From positions 57,464,012 to 57,528,011 of the forward strand of contig OY997590.1 of the NCBI GenBank assembly GCA_963921825.1: a DNA stretch of 64,000 nucleotides, written 5' to 3'. The position numbers and the translations under genes are program-made. How positions within the stretch are numbered: the stretch's first letter is position 1; each line of letters opens with the position of its first letter. The stretch comes from Erodium maritimum. Taxonomy: Eukaryota > Streptophyta > Magnoliopsida > Geraniales > Geraniaceae. The notes under the pieces are model-generated. The model was not told where the DNA came from. It did not search any database and saw only the letters and a program-made list of their open reading frames with translations. Shown here in pieces: positions 10,942-21,570 of this stretch.

Positions 10942-13900
10942 ATGAAGTTCGGGAAGGAGTTTCTGTCCCAAATGGTGCCGGAATGGCAAGAAGCTTACAT
11001 GGACTACGATTTCCTCAAGACCCTCTTGAAGGATGTTGACCGCCAGAAGCAGCGCCAGAGGCCTGCCGCCGGCAACCCCGGTTTAAAGCGCAAGATTTCG
11101 CTTTACAGGGCCTTCAGCGGCCTCACACAGCGGCGGGAGCCCACCAGCCCGGGCTCTCCGGACATCGAGGCTCAGGCCATTCTCGTCAACTCCGTCAACA
11201 GGGACGGCACTCCCAGCTACGAGACCACCTTCCTCATGGCCTCCGAGGAGGGCGGCGAGTACGAGCTCGTCTACTTCAGGAGGCTCGACGACGAGTTCAA
11301 CAAGGTCGACAAGTTTTACCGAGCTAAGGCCTCGGAAGTGATTAAGGAGGCTGAGATGCTCGACAAGCAGATGGCCGCTCTCATTGCTTTCCGTATCAAG
11401 GTCGAGAACCCGCCTGATTTATTTGACCGGAAAGCCGAAATCACCCGCCTAGCTTCCGATATCTCCATCTCCGCCGCCACAGTCGCCGCCTCTACTCCTC
11501 TCGGCGCTCGGAAATCAGCCAGCGTCAGGCTCTCCGCAAGCAGTACGTTTAATCAAATTCCTCTGTTTTCCCCTGTTTTTTTCCTTCTTTTTTTTCCTGA
11601 TTCACCGTCTGGGTTTTTGCAGGGAGGGCTCAGATGGACGTGATCGAAGAAGGCCCGAGCATTCATGAGGGAGAAGAAGATTCCATCGAAGAAGAAGAAG
11701 AAGAAGTGAAGAGCGAAACCAGGAAGAGGAACGTTTCCCCGAAGGAGAAGGTCCGGATGCACAAACCAGCAGTGAGCATAGTGCCGACAAGAATAGCTCC
11801 GATGGAGGTCCTCGGAAACGTGAAGATGCACAACCACCTAGAAACTCCTCGGTCCACCATTAAAAAGGTCCTCAAGGTCCCCAGACAGACAGAGCTCAAC
11901 TTCACCAGAGAGAACCTCAGGAAGGTCGAGGACCAGCTCAAGAGGGCTTTCGTCGAGTTCTATCAGAAGCTTCGTCTCCTCAAGAGCTTCAGCTTCCTCA
12001 ACGTCCTCGCCTTCTCCAAAATCATGAAGAAATATGACAAAGTTGGTGTCTTTTTCACAAACCCAATTCGCTTCTCTACTTAGTTATAGACCCTTAACTA
12101 AGTATGTTGGATTTGTGTCGTTGCAGATCACATCACGAACAGCGTCGAAGCAGTACTTGAAAATGGTGGACAACTCGTATCTAGGAAGCTCTGACCAGGT
12201 GACCAAACTCATGGAGAGAGTCGAAGCCACTTTCATCAAACACTTCTCCAACTCAAACAGGGCCAAAGGCATGAACATACTCAGACCAAAAGCTAGAAGA
12301 GAACGCCACAGAACAACATTTTCAATGGGTATGCAAATTGTTCCACTTTACTCCTTTAACTGCTGAAATTGAAACAACACAAATAGTTTATGAAATAGAT
12401 TAGCTCTTAATTAATGTATCGTTTTATCTGACAAAAAATTCAGGTTTCTTTGCTGGGTGCGCAGCAGCTCTATTCATTGCCCTGATCTTGATCATTCGAG
12501 CTCGAAAGATCATGAATCAAGACGGAACAACACAGTACATGAACACAATGTTCCCACTTTACAGGTACATAGATTTTCCCGGGCCCGGGCAGTTCTGAAA
12601 CGGAGCTTCATGTTGTACAAGTAAGCTGATTCATTGTTGGTTGATGCAGTTTGTTCGGATTCATCGTTCTGCACTTGATTATGTACGCAATAAACATATA
12701 CTACTGGAGGCGTTACCGCGTAAACTACGCCTTCATATTCGGTTTCAAGCAGGGGACAGAATTGGGGTACCGAGAAGTGTTGCTGGTGGCATTCGGCATT
12801 GGCGCACTAGCTCTGGGCAGCGTGCTCTCCAATCTGGACATGGAGATGGACCCGAAAACCTTGGATTACAAGGCGTTCACCGAGCTCATCCCGCTCAACT
12901 TGGTGGTGGTGAGTCTAAATTGATCAATCAAATGACCCCAATTGAAATTGTACCGTCTAACATATTAATTGTGGATGTTGTGTTGTGCAGCTTACATTCG
13001 TGATATTGTTCATGCCCTTCAACTTCCTCTACAGATCGAGCCGGTACTTCTTCCTAACGTGCCTGTTCCACTGCATCGCGGCGCCCCTCTACAAGGTGAC
13101 GCTGCCGGACTTCTTCTTGGGGGATCAGCTGACGAGCCAGGTTCAGGCCTTCCGGAGTCTGGAGTTCTACATTTGCTACTACGTCTGGGGAGACTACAAG
13201 CACAGGCGAAACAATTGCTCTACCAACGGCGTCTACCTGACCTTCAACTTCATCGTGGCCGTGATACCTTACTGGGCTCGGCTGCTGCAGTGCCTGCGGA
13301 GGCTGTACGAGGAGAAGAACCCGGAGCAGGGCTGGAACGGCCTCAAGTACTTCTTGACCATCTTGGCCGTGTGCCTCAGAACGGCCTACAGCCTCAGCCC
13401 CGGCTCCGTCCCCTGGAGGGCGCTGGCGGCCACCGTCTCGGCCATCGCAGCCATATACTGCACCTGGTGGGACTTTGTTCATGACTGGGGTGTCCTCAAG
13501 AAGAACTCCAAGAACAGGTGGCTCAGGGACAAGCTCCTCGTACCTCACAAAAGGGTCTACTATGCTGCCATGGTAACAACTAACAAACACATATTGTGTT
13601 ATGTATATGCTATATGGTGTTTGGTTCGGGTTTTGATTTTGCCTGAGTGATGGTTGTGCAGGTGGCGAATGTGCTTCTGAGGTTCGCCTGGCTGCAGACT
13701 GTGCTCAACTTCTCAATTGGGTCTCTCCATAAGCAGACATTGACCACCATTGTTGCTAGCCTCGAGATCATTCGTCGTGGCATTTGGAACTTCTTCAGGT
13801 AACGAACTAACGGTTAGAATAGAACTATTATTAAGTTTTCAACTATCAGCTTATGTTTTTAGTTGAGTTAGTATTTTAATACACTAACAACAACTATCAT

Positions 13901-14055
13901 GTCACTCATTGGTGAACTCTTTCTGAATGGGCTTATTGTTTGTTGGTGTACCCAGATTGGAGAATGAGCATTTGAACAATGTGGGCAAGTACAGAGCATT
14001 CAAGTCAGTTCCTTTGCCATTCAATTACGATGAAGATGATGACAAAGACGAGTGA
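10942..14055 (+). CDS. PHO1-like: PHO1-type phosphate exporter, SPX-EXS protein (gene 1)
   Basis: PHO1 proteins move inorganic phosphate out of cells, classically for xylem loading, from Golgi/endosomal and plasma membranes; their SPX domain senses inositol pyrophosphates. Exons inferred from GT-AG sites are 10942-11542, 11623-12041, 12127-12328, 12444-12564, 12650-12908, 12991-13572, 13662-13798 and 13956-14055. They join in frame to 806 aa, close to the family's roughly 780-800. The start [20 protein letters not shown] is the typical SPX N-terminus; SPX ends near [10 protein letters not shown] (about 340) after an acidic EEEEEE insert. Membrane segments begin at [17 protein letters not shown] (about 409). 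The EXS domain includes WWDFVHDWG and [11 protein letters not shown]. The C-terminus is acidic. Codon use is strongly G/C-ending, unlike the paralogue at 47299-51174. The N-terminus resembles the PHO1;H3-like group more than PHO1 itself (inference). Confidence 0.93.
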
Positions 14056-14416
14056 AGTTACAACAATGGAGGGATTGATGACTAGTACTCTTACATCATC
14101 CTATTTTTTTTAGTCATTGTAAATGCGATTTTCATTGATTATTCATGGACTTTACATATGTAATTTCATGCATCATATATACAAACTCAACTCAACTCAA
14201 CTCAACTGCTAATTAAATTGTCTTCTTACAAACTAATCATTATTCACAAATTTTGTTACCACTCCAGTGACATAATTTTATCTCATGTCATAAATTTAAA
14301 ATTCAAGCTCTTTTTGGGTACTTCCACGAGAGATAATTAATTAAACTATTGCATACGTTTCATTCCGAAGCAGTACAATGCTCAAACCATTGCATACGTT
14401 AGCCAAGAATACAAAC
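14056..14416 (+). other. Probable 3' UTR and downstream spacer of PHO1 gene 1
   Basis: AT-rich sequence after the TGA, with CAACT repeats at about 14180-14208. No other gene was seen. The last five bases CAAAC (14412-14416) are one copy of the target-site duplication of the following Copia element. Confidence 0.5.
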
Positions 14417-14597
14417 TGAAAAGGTTTAATTGCCTTGAATGAATTGTGTATTATTCACTTGCACAGTATATAGGATACACTTGTGGTACAATTAAGGAAA
14501 TACAATCAAGTATTATATGGAAACATAATCAACCTATTAACTATATAATATATCACTAATATGGAAACTAAATCAAATCATATAATATAGTCTAACA
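14417..14597 (-). repeat. 3' LTR of the Copia element
   Basis: On the minus strand it begins TGTTAGACTATATTA and ends CCTTTTCA. It is 181 bp long and nearly identical to 19264-19444. The pol stop codon TAG lies inside its first six bases, so coding sequence and LTR overlap. The segment just before it (GCGGTGGCG on the minus strand) is a poor polypurine tract. Confidence 0.95.
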
Positions 14598-17500
14598 CGC
14601 CACCGCAGTCGAAACTCGAGGTGGTGAGATGCTGAGACTGGATCGAAAGTCGTTGAAGAGAGCGGAGGGAAGACCTTTAGTGAAGATATCTGCAAACTGG
14701 TACGAGGATGGTACATGCAACACACGAACCTGACCTGCAGCAACTTTCTCACGTACAAAGTGTAAATCAAGTTCAATATGTTTGGAACGGTGATGCTGAA
14801 CAGGGTTACCGGACATGTAAACAGAACTAATGTTATCACAAAAAACAACGGTGGCAGTGGAGAGTGGAGAGTGGAGTTCAAGTAGAAGATTACGAAGCCA
14901 GCAGGACTCAGCAACGGCATTAGCAACACCGCGATACTCAGCCTCCGTACTAGAACGAGATACGATATGCTGACGTTTGGATGACCAAGAGATGAGATTG
15001 GGACCGAGAAAGACACAATAACCTGACGTAGAGCGACGGGTGTCAGGACAACCCGCCCAGTCAGCATCAGAGTAAGCAGTGAGAGAAAGAGTCCGGGAAG
15101 GACGAAGATGGAGACCATAGGTAAGGGTACCTTGTATATAACGAAGAATGCGTTTGAGAGCATGGAAGTGGGGCTCACGAGGATCATGCATAACAAGACA
15201 GACTTGTTGGACAACTTAGGAGATATCAGGACGAGTAAAGGTAAGATATTGAAGGGCACCTGCCAAACTACGATAAAGAGTAGGATAAGAGACAGGAGGC
15301 CCGGAAGAGGAGGAAAGCTTGGATTTGGTGTCGACTGGGGTAAGGCACGGATTGCAGGAAGACATGTTGGCCCGGGCGAGGATATCCCGAGCGAACTTTT
15401 CTTGAGAAAGGAGAAGGCCAGACGGTGAACGAGTGACCGAAATACCAAGGAAGTAGTGGAGAGGACCAAGATTGGTCATTGCAAATTCAGAGCCGAGACG
15501 AGAGGTAATAGAGGATAGTAGGTCAAGAGAAGAGGCGGTGAGAAGTATGTCATCACCATAAAGTAGGAGATAAGCAGTATGAGAAGCCTGACGATAGATG
15601 AAAAGGGACGTGTCTGCCTTACTGCTGACAAAACCCATGGATAGAAGGTAGGAAGCGAAACGCTGGTACCAGGCCCGGGGGGCCTGTTTGAGGCCGTAGG
15701 GGGCTTTCTTAAGCCGACATACATGGTTGGGAAGAGAGGTGTCCCTGAAATTGGGGGGTTGTTGCATGTAGACGACTTCATGGAGATCGCCATGGAGAAA
15801 AGCATTTTTGACATCGAGTTGATGAATCGGCCACGAGTGAGACAAGGAAAGACTAAGGATGGTGCAGATGGTGGCCGGTTTAACCACCGGACTAAAAGTG
15901 TCGTCGTAGTCGACACCGTCCTGTTGGGTATAACCCTGAGCTACCAAACGAGCTTTATATCGCTCAAGAGACCCATCAAAACGGAACTTATGGCGAAATA
16001 TCCATTTGGAACCGACAATATTGACATTTGGAGGGCAGGGGACCAGATCCCATGTGTTATTGGAATGAAGAGCAGAGAGTTCGTCTTCCATGGCCTGTTT
16101 CCAATTAGAGTCACAAAGAGCTTGAGAAGAAGACCGTGGAATGGGAGAAAGAGAAGTAGTAGAAACGGTGAGATCAAAGATACGACGCGGACGAAAAGTT
16201 CCAGCCTGACTACGAGTAGTCATAGGATGAGAGGGTCAGGATGGGGATACGGGTAAAGATGGCGGAGTAGCGACGGAATCGGAGGACGTCGGGGATGTAG
16301 AGTGTGACGGCGAATGCAAGGGAGAAGAAGATGGACAAGCATGTATGGGAGAAGAAGAAGGAGAAGAGGAGGGAGAAGTAGGTACAGGAGTAGTTGGAGA
16401 AGCAGTGAGAGGTAAAAATTGAGAAAACTGGAGAGGGAGAGAGAAATCGGATGTGGAAGGAGGTAAGATAGCAGAGTCGGGGGATGGTCGGTGATGGGAG
16501 GGGTAGGGAAAGACTGTTTCGTCAAAGGTGACATGACGGGATATAATGATGCGACCGGTGGAGAGGTTAAGGCAACGAAAACCTCGATGATTAGGGGGGT
16601 AACCAAGAAAAACACATGCTACAGAACGAGGTGCAAGCTTGTGAGGGGCTGTGGAAGAGAGGTTCGGGTAGCATAAGCAACCGAAAACACGAAGGTGATC
16701 GTACGAAGGGGGGGGTGTTATATAGGAGCTCAAAGGGAGTCCGGTAAGAGAGCGTCGTAGTGGGTAGAAGATTGATAGTGTGGGCCGCCATATGAAGACC
16801 TTCGACCCAGAAAGAAGGGGGGAGCTGAGCTTGAAAAAGAAGAGAACGAAACATGTTATTAATGGTGCGAATCATACGTTCCGCCTTGCCATTTTGTTGA
16901 GAAGTGTGAGGGCAAGAGAAGCGGAAGTTGATGCCATGAGTTTGGAAAAATTGGTGAAAAGGAGTGTTATCAAATTCACGACCATTATCACACTGAAAAG
17001 CCTTAATAGGGAGAGAAAATTGGGTGCGAATATAGGTTTGAAAACGAGTAAACAAGGAAAAAACCTCAGACTTTGCACGTAGAGGAAAAACCCACAGAAA
17101 ATGAGAAAAGTCGTCCAGAAACAATAAGTAATATTTAAATCCACTGGAACTGACAATAGGTGAAGTCCACAGATCAGAATGAACTATTTCAAATAAATGC
17201 GTAGTACGAGAAAGAGATGGAGAAAAAGGAAGGCGTAAATGTTTGCCCAGTTGACACGCATGACAAATAGTGTCCGAAAAAGTCTTATTACATGAAATAA
17301 ATTTGCGAGAACAAAGAAACTTAAAAACTGAAGTGCCAGGATGTCCAAGACGACGATGCCATGTTGTGGGAGAAATATCGGCGGAGAGGAATAAAGAAGT
17401 GGATGATGGAGGTGGAGCGGATGTAGTCACTGGATAAAGATCCACATTGCTATCACAACGGAGGAGGAGAGTCCCAGTCAGTAGGTCCTTCACAGAAAAG

Positions 17501-19044
17501 CCAAAGGGATCAAATTCAATAGAGCAAAGGTTATCACGAGTAAACTGACGAACAGATATCAGATTTTTAATGATATTGGGACTAATGAGAATGTTACGTA
17601 AGTTAAAATTATGAGATGGAGATGAGATAGAAGATTGCCCAGTAAAAGTCACAGGTAAAGCAGCACCATTACCAACAATAATTGAACTCGAATTTAAACA
17701 AGGTGTAATGTGAGAAAAAGTACCGGAGTGAGAGGCTATATGCGACGAGGCACCAGTATCCATATATCAGTCGTCCGAAGGTTGATTAAGCGTCATTGTA
17801 GAGAACAGATGGTTGAGATCAGTGGCTTGATGAGTTTGTTGACTGTGCTGCTGTTGACCGAGAATCTGCTGACCGAGATGCGGCTGACCGAGAATTTGCT
17901 GCTGACCATGTGAATTGGCGGGAAAGAGTGCTGGACCCGAGAGCTGCGAGGTGGGCTGCTGACCGAGGGCTGATATCTGCTGGGCCGAGAGGTAGTACGG
18001 GCCCATCAGTGTTGCGGGCTGGGGAGGAACTGGTGGTAGCTGGCTTATGGGCCAAGCGAAATTACTGGAGTTGGGCTGCTGATTTTGTAGCCCATGCGAG
18101 ACAGGAGAGGGTACCGTGCATGGTACTGTGTATGCATGGTACTGTGCACGGTACCCTGTATTCTGGTTCCCTCCTGAAAATTGGTGCGACGAGCATTGAT
18201 GATGACGGTGATGGGATGGTGGTGCGCCAAGGATACCTGCAGAAGAAACAAAAGAGTTGCCACGACCGGAACCACGACCGTAACCGCGTCCCCGTCCCTT
18301 ATATCTGCCTCTGCCACTGACATATTGGTTGTGATATGGTTGAAAATTATTGGTGCGGAGGACGGTGGTTTGATCAGGGTGTTGGGTTTGACGGGTTTCG
18401 GCCAACAAAAGCATAGATTGAACAGTATTAAAAGAAGGAGTCGGATGTTGATGTTGGATTACCTCAACAGTAGTATTGTATGATTCAGGTAGACCGTGTA
18501 ATATTTGAAGTACAAGCTCTTGGTCTGTCAGAGGTTGATCGATGTCTGCAAGAGAATCAGAAATAAGCTTCAACTATTGACAGTATTCAGATATAGTGTG
18601 AGTTCCCTTGCGAAAAGATCGAAGCTTTTGATGCAGTTGCATAGCACGTGTCATCTTATTGTCACGAAAGACGGATTCAATGGCCGTCCAGAGCTCCAAA
18701 GCAGTAGCATCCGGCTTAAAAATATATGAGAGCAGAGTCGGGTGAACCGTTGCATATAACCAAGAGACGACCAAGGCATCGAGACGTGTCCAGAGAAGAT
18801 CTGTAGTCTCCGGCGGCGGATCGGTAATATGACCAAGAACTTGATGGCTTGTACAGAGAATTTTGAACATCTCCCTTCATTGTTTGTAACGAGGGTCTTT
18901 GGTCTCCAGTCGAATCTGAACAGTGTGGCACGGGTTAGAGACGGTGTAAGCCGGGTGAAGAGGGGTAGTGGTTGGAGGAGCATTTGTTGGTGTGTTTTTG
19001 GGTACAGTAACAATGGTGGATGAAGTGTCGTCTGTGGTAGACAT
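14592..19044 (-). pseudogene. Copia gag-pol polyprotein pseudogene
   Basis: A single minus-strand frame runs from ATG at 19044 to TAG at 14592, interrupted by stops at 18877-18879 (TGA), 18574-18576 (TAG), 17767-17769 (TGA), 16236-16238 (TGA) and 15216-15218 (TAA), and by a frameshift at the 8-G run 16708-16715. Gag is of the UBN2 type with a Gly/Arg-rich tail and no CCHC knuckle. The protease motif DTGASSH is present. Integrase has the CHACQLGK zinc region and the HSDLW, QCDNGREF and NGKAERM catalytic segments. RT has LDVKNAFLHGDL and LYGDDILL; the YGDD box departs from the YVDD usual in Copia. RNase H has SDADWAGC, STEAEYRG and FCDN. The stop at 17767 lies directly before the protease. The coding content is nearly whole but cannot make one polyprotein without readthrough. 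Confidence 0.92.
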
Positions 19045-19251
19045 AGTGGGGGAGAAAAGTTGCTAAATTAATAGTGGCAGAGAGTTGCTGGTTTGGGTAC
19101 GGTAACAATGGGTAGAAAGTTGCTGGTTGGTAGAGAAAGGTATGGAGATTATAGGTAAGGGTTGTGGTGATAAGTAATAGTGGCAGAGACTAGAAAAAAA
19201 GGAATAGAGAAGCAGCGTGGAGGTGGTCTGGAAGAGGCAAAGCTAATTGTA

Positions 19252-19263
19252 GCTCTGATACCA
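19252..19263 (-). other. Primer-binding site of the Copia element (initiator tRNA-Met)
   Basis: On the minus strand TGGTATCAGAGC follows the 5' LTR without a gap. It is complementary to the 3' end of plant initiator methionine tRNA, the usual primer for Copia elements. Confidence 0.92.
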
Positions 19264-19444
19264 TGAAAAGGTTTAATTGCCTTGAATGAATTGTGTATTA
19301 TTCACTTGCACAGTATATAGGATGCACGTGTGGTACAATTAAGGAAATACAATCAAGTATTATATGGAAACATAATCAACCTATTAACTATACAATATAT
19401 CACTAATATGGAAACTAAATCAAATCATATAATATAGTCTAACA
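19264..19444 (-). repeat. 5' LTR of the Copia element
   Basis: 181-bp LTR, partner of 14417-14597, with three visible substitutions between them (two near 19324-19328 and one near 19392). It carries the promoter of the element on the minus strand. Confidence 0.95.
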
Positions 19445-19764
19445 CAAACATCCAAATGAGTTAAAGGATACGTTGGACAAGAAAAGGAAAGTAGGCCATT
19501 CCAAATATACTTCAGAGCCATGCATTTACTAACTTGGGCTTTGTTTGATACTTAGTCACACTGATTGTGATGAGTGGGCCAGACTCGGGTTGTATTGTCT
19601 TGTGCTTAATTAATGAGCTTTCCTGCGTTGGGCTTTCTTATCCTAATGGGCCGAACATGAGTAAATATATTTTTTAGGGTAGTGACAAAAAAGCCTTAAA
19701 AATTGAATGTGAACGTTCAATGTTTTCATACCCTCAACAATCAAACCATTATGTTAGAGCACGG
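19445..19764. other. Intergenic spacer
   Basis: AT-rich, no gene recognised. It starts with the CAAAC duplication of the Copia element and ends with GAGCACGG (19757-19764), the left duplication of the following hAT element. Confidence 0.5.
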
Positions 19765-20605
19765 TAGGGATGGCAAAACGCCCCGCCCCGAACGGGGTGG
19801 ATTCGGGACGGAGACATTTTAAGCGGGTTGGGGTACAGAACGATAAATGAGGATTTTGGCGGGGCGGGGTGGGCCAAACACTCCACGCCCCGCACCCCGT
19901 ACCATTATTTTACAATAAGATATTATAATTTATATATACATTATAACAACAATACACTTGTCTAAGAACATTTTCTCATGTTTAAACTTTTGTTGTGTGG
20001 TCATGTTTGTAGAAATAAAACAATGTCATTTTCTTCGTTTACAGAGCATGCTAATACAAAATTTGTTCTAATTTGATACCATAATAGAGTTTATAGCTTT
20101 TGTCTATAAAATTGTATTCACAACACTGTGTGTTATTGGAAATTTTAAGTTTAACTTGTTATTCCAATTTTTAAGATATTTGAGTTGTGATTATGGTTTG
20201 GTATTGATATAAATGCTAATCATATATAATATAATTGTATCACCTTATAAATCAAGTAAATTGTAAGTACAACTTTGTTGGATTTTATCTTTAATTTTCT
20301 TTTTTACGTATGATATTTGCTTATCAAGGTGATGCAACTATATTTAATCATGCGTTTTTTCGGGTGATAAGAACGGGGAGAAGAATCACATCACTAATGA
20401 GAATGGGATAGGAACGGGGTGTGGAATAAAATCCCTTGCGGGGCGAGAATGGGAAGCGGAATAAAATCGTCGTTCCCCGCCCCATCCCCGCGGGTCCCCG
20501 CGGGACGGGGTCAATGCGGGGATGGGGCAGGGACGGGGCGAGTGAAGGGGACGCGGGACGGGGATGGGGATGGGGCTTGGGGTCCCCGCCCCATTGTCAT
20601 CCCTA
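19765..20605. mobile_element. Non-autonomous hAT element with perfect 8-bp TSD
   Basis: Termini are TAGGGATGGCAA on the left and TAGGGATGACAA read inward from the right. GAGCACGG flanks both sides (19757-19764 and 20606-20613). The 841-bp body has GC-rich subterminal regions with repeated CCCCGCCCC / GGGGCGGGG (about 19780-19900 and 20405-20600) around an AT-rich centre, and no transposase. TIR type and TSD length identify hAT; it would need a transposase supplied in trans. Confidence 0.9.
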
Positions 20606-20840
20606 GAGCACGGACACCGCGCGGTTCCTTGATGCGGCGTCGACGTGGGTTTCGGTTCTCGTGTTGAGTAGTGTTCCGAATAGCCGTTTAGAGTTTCTGT
20701 TGTTTTGTGTTCCCAAGGTTTCTTGGGCTGTTTTCTCTCTTTTGGGCTTATGGGTCCTTCTCTTCCTCCCAATATAGTCTTCTTTTTGGCATTATGTTTG
20801 GTTGGAATAAAATTCGTATTTTTCATTGATAAAAAAAAAC
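20606..20840 (+). mobile_element. 3' end of a LINE-like retroposon
   Basis: The segment ends in AATAAAATTCGTATTTTTC, ATTGAT and nine A residues at about 20831-20839, the look of a plant L1 3' end. Its left part was split by the hAT element at 19765-20605. No coding domain remains, and no convincing target-site duplication was found. Confidence 0.45.
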
Positions 20841-20871
20841 AATGTTGTGATACAATGACTAAAATATAAAT

Positions 20872-21470
20872 GGAAATTATTAGTATTCTATCTTGGAATA
20901 GTTTTATTTACAAATGAGTACCCTAAACATTTTTTTTCTTTTCCACTACCCTAGAAAAGTCTTATATTCAGTGGTCATTTTTGTTATTTGTCCATCCAAA
21001 ATACCTAAAAAGTCCACAATACCCATTAATAACAGTTAAAATTTTCAAAATCATGTCATTGATTTTCAATCGGCATACCCATTTCATTCAAATTCCTCAC
21101 ATAATCCCTTTTTCCATCCATCATCCATTTCAAATACCACATACTTTGGGTTGTGCTCTACAAATCATACCCAACTCAAATCCCCAAACACTCATATGTT
21201 CCCATAGGTCAATAGAGGAAAGAACAAGAAGCAAAGGTATGATTTGGGGATGACCGAAATAAGAAGATTAAAGAACAAAAAAAAAGATTGGAGATGGTGT
21301 TGAGTAAATTTTGCTATTTTCTGATTCGCACATGACGACTTTCCGTCTAATAATAGATGTGAATGATTAAACTGAAAATAAAACTAATACAAGGTTATGG
21401 AGAAGAAAAAAATTCAAGGTACTCATTTAAATATAAAACGCTTCCAAGATAACGAGCTAAAAAATTTCCC
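20872..21470. mobile_element. Inverted-repeat MITE, possibly Mutator-like
   Basis: The left end (GGAAATTATTAG..ATCTTGGAA..AAATGAGTACC) matches the reverse complement of the right end (GGAAATTTTTTAG..ATCTTGGAA..AAATGAGTACC) over about 50 bp. The flanks AAATATAAAT and AAATACAAAT could be a 9-10 bp duplication with one mismatch. The interior is AT-rich and non-coding. Confidence 0.55.
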
Positions 21471-21570
21471 AAATACAAATTCTACATCGACTCCACTCCA
21501 CATTGACATAAGACCACAATATCAGTGACCAAATAGAAAAGAAAAGAAAAAGTTCTTTTACAAGCTCAAT

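Larger units (their letters stand above)
14417..19444 (-). mobile_element. Complete Ty1/Copia retrotransposon, coding region disabled
   Basis: Two 181-bp LTRs (14417-14597 and 19264-19444) with TG..CA ends bracket a 4.7-kb interior on the minus strand, and CAAAC flanks the element at 14412-14416 and 19445-19449. By eye the LTRs differ at three positions (about 98% identity), which indicates a recent insertion. The primer-binding site at 19252-19263 abuts the 5' LTR. Gene order gag-protease-integrase-RT-RNase H is that of Copia. In-frame stops and one frameshift break the single gag-pol frame. It lies 361 bp downstream of the PHO1 gene 1 stop codon. Confidence 0.95.

Noticed and set aside
15108-16256. 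Plus-strand frames of 106 and 177 codons
   Set aside because: Antisense of Copia RT and integrase coding sequence.
19252-19263. tRNA gene fragment
   Set aside because: Only the 12-nt primer-binding complement is present, abutting an LTR, with no tRNA body.
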